The notes under the pieces: model-generated
Told to the model about the DNA's origin: nothing
Seen by the model: the letters and a program-made list of their open reading frames with translations, nothing else
Database searches by the model: none
Position numbers and translations under genes: made by a program
Part shown: positions 22,380 through 34,138 of the stretch, piece after piece
Layout: the number at the start of each line of letters is the position of its first letter
How positions within the stretch are numbered: the first letter of the stretch is position 1
Source of the DNA: Gyromitra esculenta
Taxonomy: Eukaryota; Ascomycota; Pezizomycetes; Pezizales; Discinaceae
DNA length: 64,000 nt
Reading direction: 5' to 3'
Assembly: GCA_038503075.1 (NCBI GenBank)
Contig: JBCAML010000023.1
Span: 744,001 to 808,000, forward strand

Positions 22380-23906
22380 GTTCAGGGAGAGCTTGGGTGA
22401 GGTCGTGGTGATTGTGAAGGAAGCGAGCCCAAATATCCGAGGAAGAGGCTAGGGTTCCAACTTAGAAGAATTTGACCAAGGCAGCTATTGAGTGCATGGG
22501 CTGTAACGGGGACCCTTCTAGAGACAAGGACTCTGTACTGTAGCCGTGCGAATGTATGTGTATGTATATAGGATAAAGATAAATACTTCACCAGAAAGTT
22601 GTAGCTCGCCTAACTTAATATATATAAGGTTTCGCTTCACAGGTAACTCGCTATTGCTCTTATCGTGGGTAGATAAGGATTCTTTACAGGCAGCCTTGAT
22701 CTCGATACTTTTATACTAGTATTCCAGGCCAATGGCCTTGAATCAACCTGCACCCACTTTGCTCTGGTTCTACTCTGGCAGGTTTACATTCCGTCGCAGA
22801 GAGGCCGCTTATCTCTGATGGCTTATCTTACTGCATGGTAGACTCCAGCCTGAGGATTATGCGGACATTCCAAGGGACAGAGCCTGCTGCAAAATACTGC
22901 ATCGGCAGAAGGATCCGCTACTGCAGTCTCCTTGCCTCTCTGCCTTCAGCCTGGGAACCTGTCATCGCTCCAAGACAATTGGCAGGAGCCAGGGCAACAT
23001 TCCAAGCAGCTAACTTTGGGAGCTCATAACACAGCCAATATTTGTCCAATTGACTTCATTTTTTCACTGGAGCTCCCTCATATACCCTCCGGGCCACTTT
23101 TCGCCAAACGTGTTGGCTTGACAACCCGGGGATGAGTTTTACCCTCCGGGACGTGCTTTTTTCGCCAATGTCTTCCCTTCTCCGGTAATATAGATCAGGA
23201 TGCTTTTGCTGTCGCAGTAGGACTAGTAGCATCTAATAGAACTGTCTAGAGACATTTTTTGAGCCCTCTACATGTGTTGGCTTGCACTGGATTGCTTGCG
23301 CTGGGTGCAGTGTGCCAGCTACGTCAATGGTTCTTACTAAAAGGTAACTCCAAGCGCTATTCAATCCAACTGCCATGAGTGTCTGCAATGTTATCATCAG
23401 CTAGTCACGTACCTAGAGTTCTTGGCCAATGGAAGAAAGTCTCAGCCATCCAGGTCTTGCAACTGGAGTGGTTGCCCGTTGGCAAATCCCTTTCTAGTAT
23501 TACCTTGTAGGTCATATGCGTCATGGGGTGGTGGTGTGCCTCATGGGAGCGAGCCTAAGCCATACTCCACTTCTCCAACTAAAGTAGAGTAACTGGGCCA
23601 TTGTGGTTTCCATGCAAGGTAGGGTAACTGGCTCCCAGCTGTTACTCTGCTGTGCCTGGCTTCAGCTGTCTACTAAGTTCCATGACTGTACACAAGTAAG
23701 ATAATACTGCTCATTACATGTAACTAATGGTAGTACCGTTACAACATGATTTTATTGTGGAGTCTAAGGTAAAATTGCAATAAGCGTATTAATCCAGTTT
23801 TTATAGGTGGCAGAAACTCTTAATACTATTCAACTAGATCTGGAGGCTGATAGAGGGTTGGAAACAATGCTGGTGGTTCAATCAGTTTGAAAGCTTTATC
23901 GAGTGG
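22380..23906 (+). other. No recognisable gene
   Basis: About 1.5 kb with only short frames. A pair of similar segments (CCCTCCGGG followed by TTTTCGCCAA) occurs near 23088 and 23133. I see no conserved protein, tRNA or element end. Confidence 0.5.
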
Positions 23907-23911
23907 ATAAA

Positions 23912-24331
23912 TTTCACGGATAGGATTGAGTAAGGGGTTTAGGATAATATGTTGGTTGCAAAGGTTTTCGGTAAAGGGTATAATGTCTTTGTTGTTCGGT
24001 ACTTTGTCAATTAGGAGTCATTTGGTATGAAAAGCGGGGTATTTAAGTGATGGATTTCAGTCGCTTTATGTTTTCTTCTTCTTTCCTTAAAGAACGTTCT
24101 CGTTTACCTTCTTCTGTATTTGTTAGAATACTATCTCAGTTCTACCTCAAAACCCTCACTGTCACTGTCCACCTTGTCGCACTTATCTCGCCTTGAGATA
24201 GACCCCTTGTAGAAGTTGTAGAAACCTTGCACTCCTCGAATGTGTTGATTCCACGCTTCAGTAGCACTGCTCACCTTCAGGGATACTGAAGAGCTTAACA
24301 AGGGATCTAACCTTGAGATTACGTTGCTTCC
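23912..24331 (+). repeat. Y 5' LTR and adjoining PBS
   Basis: LTR of 407 bp with GGGGTATTTAAG TATA box near 24036, R motif AAGAACGTTC (decayed from AAGCAACGT) near 24089 and a CCTTCAG/CTGAAGA hairpin near 24283. The ACGTTGCTT primer-binding site follows at 24321-24329. Confidence 0.85.
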
Positions 24332-24519
24332 TATATCTACACTTTCTACCTTAAAGCAACTCTTTGCATGAAAATCACAGCCCAAATTCGCCCATCCATT
24401 CTCAGCATCTTCCCCTGCTTAACGCTGCGAAAACCCCAACCCCTCGTTGAAGTTATTCCCGAGTGGCTTGATCAAGAGTACTTACACACGAACTCATTCC
24501 CTCGCCCGACGCCAACATC

Positions 24520-25863
24520 ATGAGCTCACCAGCTCCTGCTGGCCCTTCCACCGAAGGAGCCGCGGTTGCCACCCAAGATTTTTTACAAAAGAAGCTTTTG
24601 CCCAGGCCATGAGAGAAGACCCCGTTGAGCTATACAATCAGCTCTGGGACCTCAACCAAGCTCTAGAGGATCAAATCAATGTCCTCCAAGAAAGCAAACG
24701 GGAAAACCAGGTCAAACTCAACACTTCTCGAATCCAGACTGACAATGCCTTACGCCATGCTACAGAACAAGACCAATGAGTCACTGAAGCCGCAAGTCTA
24801 ATCGCCAGGTTACGACAGGAACGAAACGAAGCCCGCGCCACCAACCAAGCACCTCCAGCTCCACCAAACATCACCGCTACCCCACCGCCACCGTCAAATG
24901 GCCATCGTTCAGAACGCAGGCCAGATCCGGAGAAATTCAGCGGGTCCAGAGCTAAACTCCCGGTTTTATACTTCAACTACCTTCAAAACTCACAGTCAAC
25001 AGAGACCGCTTTGCAAACGAAACTACCATGATCCTCTATACAATCAACTGTCTTGAAGGAGTAGCTCTGAAACAAGTTCTTCCTACCGTCCTCCCATCCA
25101 GCCTTACTACCTGGACCAGTGCAGAGCAACTCATCGCAGCCCTGGAAATCGCCTTCGGAGAACCAGATCCAACTGGTACCGCTCGATGAGAATTACACCA
25201 TCTCCGTCAAGGAAAGCGGGACTTCTCAGCGTACCAAGCCGACTTGCAAAGGATCATGGGACAACTGAACTTGGATGAAAACTCGAAGATGGACACTCGG
25301 GAACACGGTATGTCAGAAGAACTCAAGGAAGCCATGGTATTCGCTACTGCTGTCTCGACCACTCTTAGTGAGATGATCATCACTCTCACCCGACTAGACA
25401 ATCGCATTAAGCTCGCAAGGTTGAAAAACGAGGAAATACGCGAGATACCATGGGACAATTCAGCACTCAAAACTTGACCCCCTTTGTCCCCACCTTGTCC
25501 TTTGTGCCCGGAGGCCTTGCCCCCATGGATGTTTCATTCGGAAGGACCAGCAACCTTTCTCGCCCACCTCAAGATTAAAGGTATACGATGGTGAATGGAC
25601 GGAGAAAGCTCTCGGAGGAAGAGAAGCAGTGGCGCCGCTCCACTGGAAAGTGTATGTTCTGCGCCGCTTCCGATCACTCTTACGACAACTGCCCCTCCAC
25701 TCCAAAGAAACAAACGATGAGGGGAGCCCTTACCACTCTCACCAATACTGCTACTCCTCCCGCCTCCTCTGCTCGCCAACTTCCCCCACCGCCCCTACCT
25801 CCACAGTTTTTTGCTATCGATGCCCCTGACGCCTCTGAGGAGGCTTTAAACTCGTTCAACTAA
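24520..25863 (+). pseudogene. gag: Y gag, decayed
   Basis: Likely start ATG 24520 (MSSPAPAGPSTEGAAVA). A frameshift at a T-run near 24580 moves into the frame coding EAFAQAMREDPVELYNQ. Further damage includes TGA near 24777, a frameshift near 24960 and TGA near 25187. The zinc knuckle CMFCAASDHSYDNC is intact near 25663. The gag end has the T TTA AAC heptamer (25845-25851) in register, but the local stop has moved to TAA at 25861. Confidence 0.88.
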
Positions 25864-27762
25864 TGTCGTCCAGTGACCCTGCTTAAGTTCCTTTTTCCTT
25901 ACCTTTGTCTGCGTTTTCAATTTCGGGTTTTTCATTGTCGGATATGTGCGTGGAGGACCAGTTGAATGGGGAACATTTTGTTATTTCTTGTAGCATTTCC
26001 CATAGCAATAAAATCATCAAAACACACACACTATTGGACACTGGAGCCTCTGGATTCGCTTTCATTTATAAGGAATTTGCGAGTCACCACTCTCTACCTC
26101 TTTCCCCCCTTAAGACCCCTAGACAACTTGAAGATATAGATGGCCATCCTATCGCCTCAGGAGCCATCACCCATATCGCCAACATCAACTTGTCCATCCA
26201 ACAACACCAAGAATAAGCCCCCTGTTTTGTAACCCAGCTTGGTCGCTACCCCTTGGTCTTGGGAATCCCTTGGATGAACCATCATGACATCCACCTCCAC
26301 TTTGCCAACAAACACATTGAGTTTAACTTTAAGCTCTGCACTACCCACTGTTCCCCTGACACCACCATCGTATCAGGCCCCTCGATCTCTGCTCCAGCCA
26401 AACTTAACATTTCTTTCATCAATGCCGCTAGCTTTAGGACTATTACTCGAAAATGGTCCTTACAAGCATATGCCATGTCCCTCTACGAAATTAATAGAAT
26501 TCTAGAGGAAAAAATAACTAAGGAAGAATGGAGAGCAAGGATCCCCGCAGAATACCACCAGTTCTTGTATATGTTCAACAAGAAGAAAGCCCAAGGCCTA
26601 TCCCCACGCCGACCTTATGACCATAAACTGCAGCTTTAAGACGGAAAAGAAGCCCCTTTCGGCCCTCTGTATGGGATGTCTCGGGAGGAACTAATAGTTC
26701 CGAAAAAATATATTGAAGATAACCTTGAGAAAGGTTTCATCCGAGCCAGCTCCTCGCCCACAGGATCACCCGTCCTATTCATTAAAAAGGCTGATGGCTC
26801 TCTTCGTTCATGTGTGGATTATCGAGGCCTTAATGTTATTACGGTTAATGATCGCTATACCTCTCCCCTCATCCAAAAATCCCTTGACCGGTTAGCAAAG
26901 GCACAATGGTATACTATATTGGATCTCCAAGACAGTTACCATCAAATCCGTATCGCTGAGGGCAACGAATGGAAAACAGCTTTCTGAACCCGATACGGTC
27001 TCTATGAATACCAGGTTATGCCATTTAACTTAACCAACACCCCCAAAACCTTTCAACACTTTGTCAACGACTGCTTAAGAGAATAGTTTGACATTTTCTG
27101 CACCGCCTACCTCAATGATATACTCATCTATAGCGATACATTTGTGGAACATCGAATTCTCAAGGGGCGGGGTTTATCTTCAAGCTCTCAGGTATCCCCC
27201 GAGATAAGCAGTGCTACTTGAAGGGAAAACTAAGCGACGAGAGTGTTTACGAGGTTCCACAGGCTCTACGGAGTGTTCAAGTATAGAGGACTTGAGGACG
27301 GCGACAGCGTAAGGTTATGAGGTATAACCGAGGTTTGTATTGTAAAATACAAGAGTGTACGATAGAAGACGTTGCTTAAAGAAAGAAGAAGGAAAAGTAC
27401 AACAAGAGGGGAATTCCCTTCGCTTATATACCACATTCCAACTCGTTCGATGACAAAGACTTGACTCATTACAACGGAAACCTAAGAAAACATAAAGAAC
27501 AATAACGTAACACAACAACCTTGTTCCTTTGTACCTAGCGAACCAACGAAAACAGTTATCCATGAAACGAATCCAGGTCAGGAAAGTCCTCCAAACCCTC
27601 AAGGAAAACTACCTCCAACTCAAATCCGAGAAGTGTGAATTCGATGTACAAACTACGAAGTACAAGGGACTCATTCTCACCCCTGAAGGGATAAAATGGA
27701 CGAGGAAAAACGCAAAGCCTTGCGAGAGTGGGGTACCCCGAAGAGCATCAAGGATGTCAAAG
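25845..27762 (+). pseudogene. pol: Y pol, 5' half, decayed
   Basis: Protease (LLDTGASGFAFI, near 26034) and RT are recognisable ([18 protein letters not shown], then RYTSPLIQKSLDRLAKAQWY). After the LTR insertion comes the connection region KVLQTLKENYLQLKSEKCEF. The RT catalytic region is degraded (YLNDILIYSD near 27108). In-frame stops occur near 26214, 26637 and 26985. Sequence ends at 27762 at the start of X; RNase H, integrase and chromodomain are missing. Confidence 0.88.
27158..27567 (-). mobile_element. Solo LTR-A1 in Y pol
   Basis: Complete 410-bp A1 LTR on the minus strand with exact CGAAT duplications (27153-27157, 27568-27572). Hairpin CTCTCAGGTATCCCCCGAGA near 27180, ACGTTGCTTAAAG near 27369, TATATACC TATA box (minus strand) near 27425. 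Confidence 0.94.
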
Positions 27763-28746
27763 TCTCAAGGAGCGAGCTTTCATCAAGCCCTTTGATATCC
27801 CCAAAGGTGAGCAGTGCTACTTGAATGAAAACTAGCGGCAAGAGTTTGAGCTATGAATCCACAGGTTCTAAGACAGAGAGTAGTTATGATGACTCCGACA
27901 GCGAGACTATGTTGATGTAGTGGAGCAATAAGAAGGGAAATATCACTTAGCCGACGAAGGATTTATGAGGATCCTGGCTTGTATAGTAGGATACAAGTAG
28001 AGTGACAATAGAAGGCGTTGCTTAAAACGAAAAGAAAAAGAAGTACAACAGGAGGGGGATTCCCTTCGCATATATACCAACATTCCTTCCCTTCGATGAC
28101 AAACGTATGACTCATAACACAGGGAACCAAAATAGAAACACAAAGAAGATAGACAAAACTCAATGACCATGTACCTGAAAACCTCAACCAACCAATGAAA
28201 CAACCATCCATGAAAGTAGCTCCCCCCTCATAGCCGTGAGCTCCTGCGAACACTAACAACATCCTTCTTCAGCTTTCCCGGATAAAGGAGGTGGAACGTA
28301 TTGATGGCTTCTGTGTCTTCGTGATACTCTGCGGGTTCCCATGTAGGCAGAGCATATCCTGTCCATTCGATCGGATATTGCAACTTGCCGCAACGAAGGC
28401 GAGAGTCAAGAACGCTTTCGACCAAATATTCTTCATGATCGTTAACCTGGACAGGAGGTGGTGGCAAAATAACTTGTCCAGGAAGAGGATCGGTGGAAGC
28501 AGATTTTATCAGCGAAACATGAAACACAGGATAATACTTCATTAAAACCGGTAGCTCAACCTCATAGGCATGGGCAGAGATAACACGTTTAATAGGAAAT
28601 GGGCCACTCCTTTTCCAGTCTAATTTCCTCGAGTTCCGCATTGTCCTCATGTTCTTCATAGATATGAAGACTTCATCTTTTACAGTGAATGAGGGGGCTG
28701 GTGTGCGGTGCCGATTGCTACTTGACTCGAAAACATCTTGAGCCGT
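27763..28746 (-). mobile_element. X: 3' end of a family-A chromovirus
   Basis: It comprises a 3' LTR-A2 of 453 bp (27763-28215), a polypurine tract (GAGGGGGGAGCTAC on the minus strand, 28216-28230) and the C-terminal part of pol (28231-28746). It was inserted in Y pol (left flank CAAAG, 27758-27762). Its 5' part is missing: at 28747 the sequence changes to the 3' LTR of E2. Confidence 0.9.
28228..28746 (-). pseudogene. pol: X pol C-terminus: integrase tail and chromodomain
   Basis: About 170 codons survive. They cover the integrase C-terminal part (VKDEVFISMKNMRT, then KLDWKRSGPFPIKRVISAHAYEV) and a chromodomain (EYLVESVLDSRL to WEPAEYHED), ending SVRRSSRL like E1 and E2. It is clearly a separate, diverged family-A copy. 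The frame is open to the break at 28746, after the codons for RTAQDVFE. Confidence 0.9.
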
Positions 28747-29157
28747 TCTCAAGGAGCGAGATTCTCGTCAAGCTCTCAGGTATCCCCCGAGATGAGCAGT
28801 GCTACTTGAACGAGAAACCAACGACAGGAGAATGCGCGAGGATTCTACAGGCTCTACAAATGGTTCAAGTTATGATGACTTGAAGACGGCGACGGCGAAA
28901 GATTACGAGGTGTAATCTAAGGTTGTATTTGTAGGATACAGTGAGTGTACAATAGAAGACGTTGCTTAAAGAAAGAAGAAGGAAAAGTACAAGATGAGGG
29001 GAAATCCCTTCGCTTATATACCACGTTCCAACCCTTTCGATGACAAAGACATGACTCATTGTAACGAGAAACTCATAGAAACACAAAGAACAACAACGAA
29101 ACCCGACAACCGTGTACCCATGTACCTAACCGATCAACATAACATCCATCCATGAAA
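28747..29157 (-). repeat. E2 3' LTR
   Basis: 411-bp A1 LTR. Hairpin CTCTCAGGTATCCCCCGAGA near 28772, R motif complement ACGTTGCTT near 28960, TATA box near 29016. A G-rich polypurine tract followed by CTAC (minus strand, 29158-29170) adjoins it. Confidence 0.92.
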
Positions 29158-29168
29158 GTAGCCCCCCC

Positions 29169-32100
29169 TCATAGCCGTGAGCTCCTGCGAACACTAATCA
29201 CTCTTTCCCTTGGTTTATCCGGATATCGTTGGTGAAAAGAATCTACGGCTTCCGTCTCTTCATGGTACTCCGCAGGTTCCCAGGTGGGTAGTGCATAGCC
29301 AGTCCATTCGACCAAGTATTGAAGTTTTCCGCGGTGTAAACGGGAATCTAGGATAGCTTCAACAAGGTATTCCTCATGGTCATTAACTTGAACGGGTGGG
29401 GGCGGCGTAATAATCTGACCGGGGAGTGGGTCGACGGGAGCTGCTTTGATCAACGAGACGTGGAACACAGGGTGATACTTCATCGATCTTGGGAGGTCAA
29501 TTTCATAGGCGTAAGCTGAAATAACACGTTTCACCGGGAAAGGGCCACTCCATTTCCAATCCAACTTCCTTGAATTCCGCGTTGTCCTCATGTTCTTCAT
29601 TGACACAAACACTTCGTCTTTTTCCCTGAACATTGGAGCGGGAGTACGGTGCCGATTTGTGCTTGACTCGAAGATGTCCTGGGCTGTCCTCATCTGTACT
29701 CGGAGGAAGTCTCTAAGTTCTTCCATCTTGGAAGCGAAACTGTCAGCATCGAGGGTCTGGGGAGAGCGGTCGTTAGGGACAATTGAGGTATCGAAGCGAG
29801 GGTGATAGCCATAATTCGCAAAGAAGGGCGTAGCCTTAGTACTTGCGGATTCCTGGTTGTTGGCAGCGAATTCAGCGATGGGTAACCATTTTGACCAGTC
29901 GTCTTGCTGATAGGAAACATAACAGCGGAGGTATTGCTCCATTACGGCGTTGAGTCGTTCAGTTTGTCCATCGGTTTCTGGGTGGAAGGAGGTAGACATG
30001 CGGGCGGCAATATTCAAACGCTGACAGAGGTGCTTCCAAAACTTTGCGGTGAACTGCGTTCCTCTATCGGAGGTAATATGAGAGGGAAGTCCATGGAGTT
30101 TCCAAACATTTTGGAGGTATAGCTCGGCAGTTTGTTCGGCGTTAATGGTAGTATTACACGGGACAAGGTGCCGCATCTTCGAGAGTCGATCCACGATGAC
30201 CATAATGGCATCAAAGCCATTAGATTCCGGGAGGCCAGTAACGAAATCCATCGACAATTCTTCCCAGGGGCGATTAGGAATCGGGAGTGGTTTTAGAACG
30301 CCATGGGTACCGAGAGTGCTTGGTTTTGCTCGTCGGCAAATATGGCAATTCCGGGTATATTGTCCAATATATTCCCTCATCTTCGGCCAATAGAAACATC
30401 TTGAGATGAGTTCAAAGGATTTTTCACGTCCTGGGTGGCCGGCGGAGGGAGCGTCATGGTGTCGTTGTAAGATGAGGAGGCGAAGAGGATCATGGTCAGG
30501 AATGTAAAGTCTTTGTCGGTAGAAGAGACGGCCATTTATCTCGGTACAATCGCCTAAGGTGATTTCCTTGGATTGTCGTTCGCCATTCCTAAGTGCTAGA
30601 AGGATTTTTTGTGGGAACGGGTCAGCGTTATATCCGTGATTCATTAGGGTTTCAAGGGTGGCATCCAATTCAGCGGGTTCATTTAGTAAAGAACCCGAAA
30701 ACAAACTCAGCTTGGGGTCCAAATTCTTTTCCTTCAAGACTACTTGGTGTTGGTGTCGTAGTCTTTCATCCCCTTCTTCAGGGAGATCTCCTGATCTCCG
30801 AGTCAATGCGTCCGGCTTTCCTCCTTGTACTCCTGGTCTGTACGTAATGACAAAGTCGAAACGCGAAAGGTATTCTGCCCATCTGACTTGTCTTCGGTTC
30901 AGTTGCTTGGTGGTCATAAAATATTCCAAGTTTTTATGGTCTGTAATGACAGAGATGGGGAGTTCAGATCCTTCGAGTTCAGGGCGCCATTCTTCAAAGC
31001 AACGGATAATGGCTAGCAACTCTTTATCGTAGATTTCGTAGTTACACTCAGCAGGTGAGTGTTTCTTGGAAAAGAATGCCACAGGATGGAGTACGCCGTT
31101 ATCATCAAGTTGGGAAAGGACGCCACCGGAGACGAAGTCAGAAGCATCAGATTCCACAAAGATCTTCTTTCGAGGGTTGAAGTGGATGAGTACAGGGGCT
31201 TTGGTGAAGGCATCTTTCAGGGCTTCGAATGCGAGTTCTGCCTCGACTGTCCATTCGAAGACGATACCTTTTTTCGTAAAAGCGGTAAGAGGTGCCGCTA
31301 GACGAGAGAACCCCAGGATAAATCGTCGGTAGAAGTTTGCAAAACCGAGGAAGGCCTGAACATCTTTAATGCATTTTGGGCGGTTCCAATCTCGTACGGC
31401 TTTGAGTTTCTCTTCGTCCATCTTGATCCCTTCAGGTGTAAGGATTAATCCGAGGTATTTTATGGATTGGACGTGGAATTCGCACTTCTCGGGTTTGAGA
31501 AGTATGTTGTTGGCTTTCAAGGCATCGAGGACTTGTCGGACGTGGATTTTATGTTCGGCGAGGGTATCACTATAGATAAGGATATCGTCGAGATAGGCCG
31601 TGCAAAAGAGGTCCAAGTATTCTCGGAGAGAATCATTGACAAAGCGCTGGAAGGTACCGGGGGCATTGGTGAGGCCGAATGGCATAACCATGTATTCGTA
31701 AAGACCGTAACGAGTCCTAAAGGCGGTCTTCCATTCCTCTCCCTCTGCGATGCGGATTTGGTGAAATCCATCTCGAAGGTCTAGTTTGGAATACCATTGT
31801 GCTTTAGCGAGACGGTCGAGGGTCTCTTTAACGAGCGGGGAGGTGTATCGGTCTTTGACGGTAAGAGCATTAAGGCCTCGGTAGTCTACACAGAGGCGTA
31901 GAGATCCGTCGGGTTTTGCGGCGAAGAGGACGGGGGAACCGGCAGAAGATGAACTGGCGCGAATAAAGCCCTTCTCTAGGTTGTCTTCGATGTACTTCTT
32001 AAGGACTAGAAGTTCATCCCGTGACATACCGTAGAGGGGGCCGAATGGTGGTTCTTTGCCTTCTTGGAGGGTAATACGATGATCATAAGGGCGACGGGGG

Positions 32101-32855
32101 GGGAGTCCTTGGGCCTTTGCTTTATCAAACATGTCCAGGTATTCGTGATACTCAGCGGGTATTCTTTGTCTCCATTCCTCTTTAGTGGTTTTGCTATCGA
32201 GGACTTTGTTTATTTCATACAGAGACATTGAATAGATCTGAATACCCTTTTTCCTGGCGAGCATGCGGAAACTGGCGGCCCCAATAAAGGCGGCGTTAAG
32301 TTTAGCTGGAGGTGCGATAGCAGCGACGGAGACAATAGGTTGTTTGGGGGCACAGTGGGTGGTGCAGAACTCAGAGTTGAATTCAATGCTTTTATTGGCG
32401 AATTGTAGGTGGACGTCATGGAAGTTCATCCACGGGATACCGAGCACTAGGGGATAGTGTCCTAGTTTGGTGACGAAGAAGGGAGCTTTTTCGTTATGTT
32501 GTTGAATTGAAAGCTCCAAGTGGCAAAGATTGGTAATATCTCCCGAGGCAATTGTTCGGCCGTCAATGACTTCTAATTGGCGAGGGGTTTTAAGGGGAGA
32601 TAATGGTAGGGAATGGTGACGCACAAAGTTTTCATCAATGAAAGCGAATCCTGAGGCTCCAGTGTCAAGAAGTGCGTGTGTTTTTATAACTTTATTTTGG
32701 TGGGAAAGGCTACATGAAACTACAAAGTGTTCCCCATCCAGATTATCCTCCACACACACATCCGACACTGAAAACCCAGAAATAGAAAACGCTGACAAAG
32801 AAGAAAAAGAAACCAGAGCAGGGTCACAAGGCGACTCTGGTTGAACTAGTTTAAA
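29169..32855 (-). CDS. pol: E2 Pol polyprotein, open frame
   Basis: This is an uninterrupted 1,209-codon frame (32798 to 29169) that extends open upstream to the frameshift site at 32849-32855. There is no ATG near its start, so it should be made as Gag-Pol. Domains: aspartic protease (DTGAS), RT with YLDD, RNase H, integrase with zinc motif and D,D-35-E, and chromodomain ending SVRRSSRL. It is nearly identical to E1 Pol; differences include CRRAKP for CQRAKP in the integrase zinc region. Because its own gag is broken, Pol would be made only if gag translation were restored in trans or by re-initiation. Confidence 0.92.
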   Translation of the reverse strand, partial: FKLVQPESPCDPALVSFSSLSAFSISGFSVSDVCVEDNLDGEHFVVSCSLSHQNKVIKTHALLDTGASGFAFIDENFVRHHSLPLSPLKTPRQLEVIDGRTIASGDITNLCHLELSIQQHNEKAPFFVTKLGHYPLVLGIPWMNFHDVHLQFANKSIEFNSEFCTTHCAPKQPIVSVAAIAPPAKLNAAFIGAASFRMLARKKGIQIYSMSLYEINKVLDSKTTKEEWRQRIPAEYHEYLDMFDKAKAQGLPPRRPYDHRITLQEGKEPPFGPLYGMSRDELLVLKKYIEDNLEKGFIRASSSSAGSPVLFAAKPDGSLRLCVDYRGLNALTVKDRYTSPLVKETLDRLAKAQWYSKLDLRDGFHQIRIAEGEEWKTAFRTRYGLYEYMVMPFGLTNAPGTFQRFVNDSLREYLDLFCTAYLDDILIYSDTLAEHKIHVRQVLDALKANNILLKPEKCEFHVQSIKYLGLILTPEGIKMDEEKLKAVRDWNRPKCIKDVQAFLGFANFYRRFILGFSRLAAPLTAFTKKGIVFEWTVEAELAFEALKDAFTKAPVLIHFNPRKKIFVESDASDFVSGGVLSQLDDNGVLHPVAFFSKKHSPAECNYEIYDKELLAIIRCFEEWRPELEGSELPISVITDHKNLEYFMTTKQLNRRQVRWAEYLSRFDFVITYRPGVQGGKPDALTRRSGDLPEEGDERLRHQHQVVLKEKNLDPKLSLFSGSLLNEPAELDATLETLMNHGYNADPFPQKILLALRNGERQSKEITLGDCTEINGRLFYRQRLYIPDHDPLRLLILQRHHDAPSAGHPGREKSFELISRCFYWPKMREYIGQYTRNCHICRRAKPSTLGTHGVLKPLPIPNRPWEELSMDFVTGLPESNGFDAIMVIVDRLSKMRHLVPCNTTINAEQTAELYLQNVWKLHGLPSHITSDRGTQFTAKFWKHLCQRLNIAARMSTSFHPETDGQTERLNAVMEQYLRCYVSYQQDDWSKWLPIAEFAANNQESASTKATPFFANYGYHPRFDTSIVPNDRSPQTLDADSFASKMEELRDFLRVQMRTAQDIFESSTNRHRTPAPMFREKDEVFVSMKNMRTTRNSRKLDWKWSGPFPVKRVISAYAYEIDLPRSMKYHPVFHVSLIKAAPVDPLPGQIITPPPPVQVNDHEEYLVEAILDSRLHRGKLQYLVEWTGYALPTWEPAEYHEETEAVDSFHQRYPDKPRERVISVRRSSRL
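32814..32855 (-). promoter_or_regulatory. E2 frameshift signal
   Basis: Heptamer TTTAAAC (32849-32855, minus strand) lies before TAG, followed by the stem AACCAGAG with CTCTGGTT. The heptamer and stem match those of E1; one spacer base differs. Confidence 0.82.
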
Positions 32856-34092
32856 GACTCAACTGAGTCTGCTGCATCGAAGGCAGGAAAGCGAGGAGGC
32901 AGAGGCGGCGGAAAAACAGAGGGAGCTGGAGGTGCGGCGGCGGCATTAGTGACGGCTCCTCTCATAGCGGGGTGCTTGGAGGCAGAAGGGCAGTTTGAGA
33001 AAATATGCCCTTCCCCGGCGCAGAATAAGCTGCGATTATTGGTTTGTCTCCAGGATTTCTCTTCAGGAGACAGTTTTCTTCTTCCGTTTATTTGAACATA
33101 TCGTTGTTCAGGGGCGGGGCGAGAGGTGGAGGTACGACCGAAAGAGAGATCCATGGGGACAAGTCCTCCAGGGGCAAAGGAGGAGGAAGCGGGAGTATAG
33201 GCGGCGGGGGCGGCGGCAGGGGCGGCGAATTGTCCCATGGTGTTGCGGACGGCATTTTTCTTCTCCTCTCTTCTTGCTCGGATTCGGTTATCTAGGCGGA
33301 GGAGGAAGGCGCAGAGGGAAGTGAAGGTGGTGGGGAAGTCGGCAACAGTTACTACTGCTTCTTTCTGCTCGTCCGACATGCCGAACTCTAGAGCATCATT
33401 CTTGGCTGACTCATCATAGTTGAGGCGTCCCATGATGTGTTGAAAGTCGACAAGGTAGGCGGAGAAATCTCGCTTCCCTTGTCGGAGTTGGTGCAGCTCG
33501 CGGCGGGCGGTACCGAGAGGGTCGGGATCGCCGAAGGCTGTTTCCAAGGCGGTGATCAAATCGGCGGCGGAGTTTCAGGTGGTAGTTCCGTCAGGAAGGA
33601 CGGATTGGCGAACTTGTTCGAGAGTGGCTCCCTCGAGGCGGCTAATAGCATACAATACCATATTGTTGCTGTTGGAGAAGCGGTCGGCGTTAACCGAGAG
33701 TTTTGATCTGAGTTGCAGAACGAACCCGGGGAGTTTATCGCGGGACCCATTGAACTTATCTGGGTCAGGCATTTTATCCGAGCGGCCTTCTTGAGTGTGG
33801 GCAGGAGGGGGTGGCGGCGATGGTGCAGGCGGTGGGGAGCGGCGTTTTGGAGACGGGCGATTTCTGTTTCGGCTGCCTGCAACTGGGATTGGCAGGTATT
33901 GAACCTGGCCGTCATGTTGTTCCTCTCTTGGGTAGCTTCCTCAAGTTGCAGGTCTGCGTAGGTGAGGTTGTCTACTCGCTGTTGGTAGTGCGAGCGGATT
34001 TCCTCGTAGGCGGAGGCGAGGTCGGCATTGGCGGCGGCTTGGAAATTCTCAAAGGTAGGGAAGGTCCAGGGGGCGGGAGCGGGGTTGCTCAT
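32846..34092 (-). pseudogene. gag: E2 gag, frameshift plus stop
   Basis: Same architecture as E1 gag: start MSNPAPAPWTF at 34092, coiled-coil-like part, Pro-rich linker, capsid region, zinc knuckle (CAGEGHIFSNC) and end ESLN. A C-run in the Pro-rich linker near 33840 is one base shorter than in E1, shifting the frame. A TGG to TGA change gives a stop near 33575 after LPDGTTT. The zinc-knuckle region reads SLFCAGEGHIFSNC, so the first Cys is Ser. No full Gag can be made. Confidence 0.92.
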
Positions 34093-34138
34093 GGTGACGT
34101 CGAAAGTAGATGGGTATTGGTAGAGGGTGTAGATAGGG

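Larger units (their letters stand above)
23912..27762 (+). mobile_element. Y: 5' part of a family-B chromovirus
   Basis: It has a 5' LTR (23912-24318), PBS, gag and pol up to the RNase H boundary, then stops where minus-strand element X begins at 27763. No 3' half of Y is present on the other side. The left flank is ATAAA (23907-23911); no matching right flank occurs. A solo LTR-A1 lies in its pol (27158-27567). The LTR ends CCTTGAGA, a family-A-like ending on a B-type LTR. Confidence 0.9.

Noticed and set aside
29590..33794. Plus-strand frames inside E2
   Set aside because: Antisense shadows of pol and gag; amino-acid content mirrors the coding strand and has no domain.
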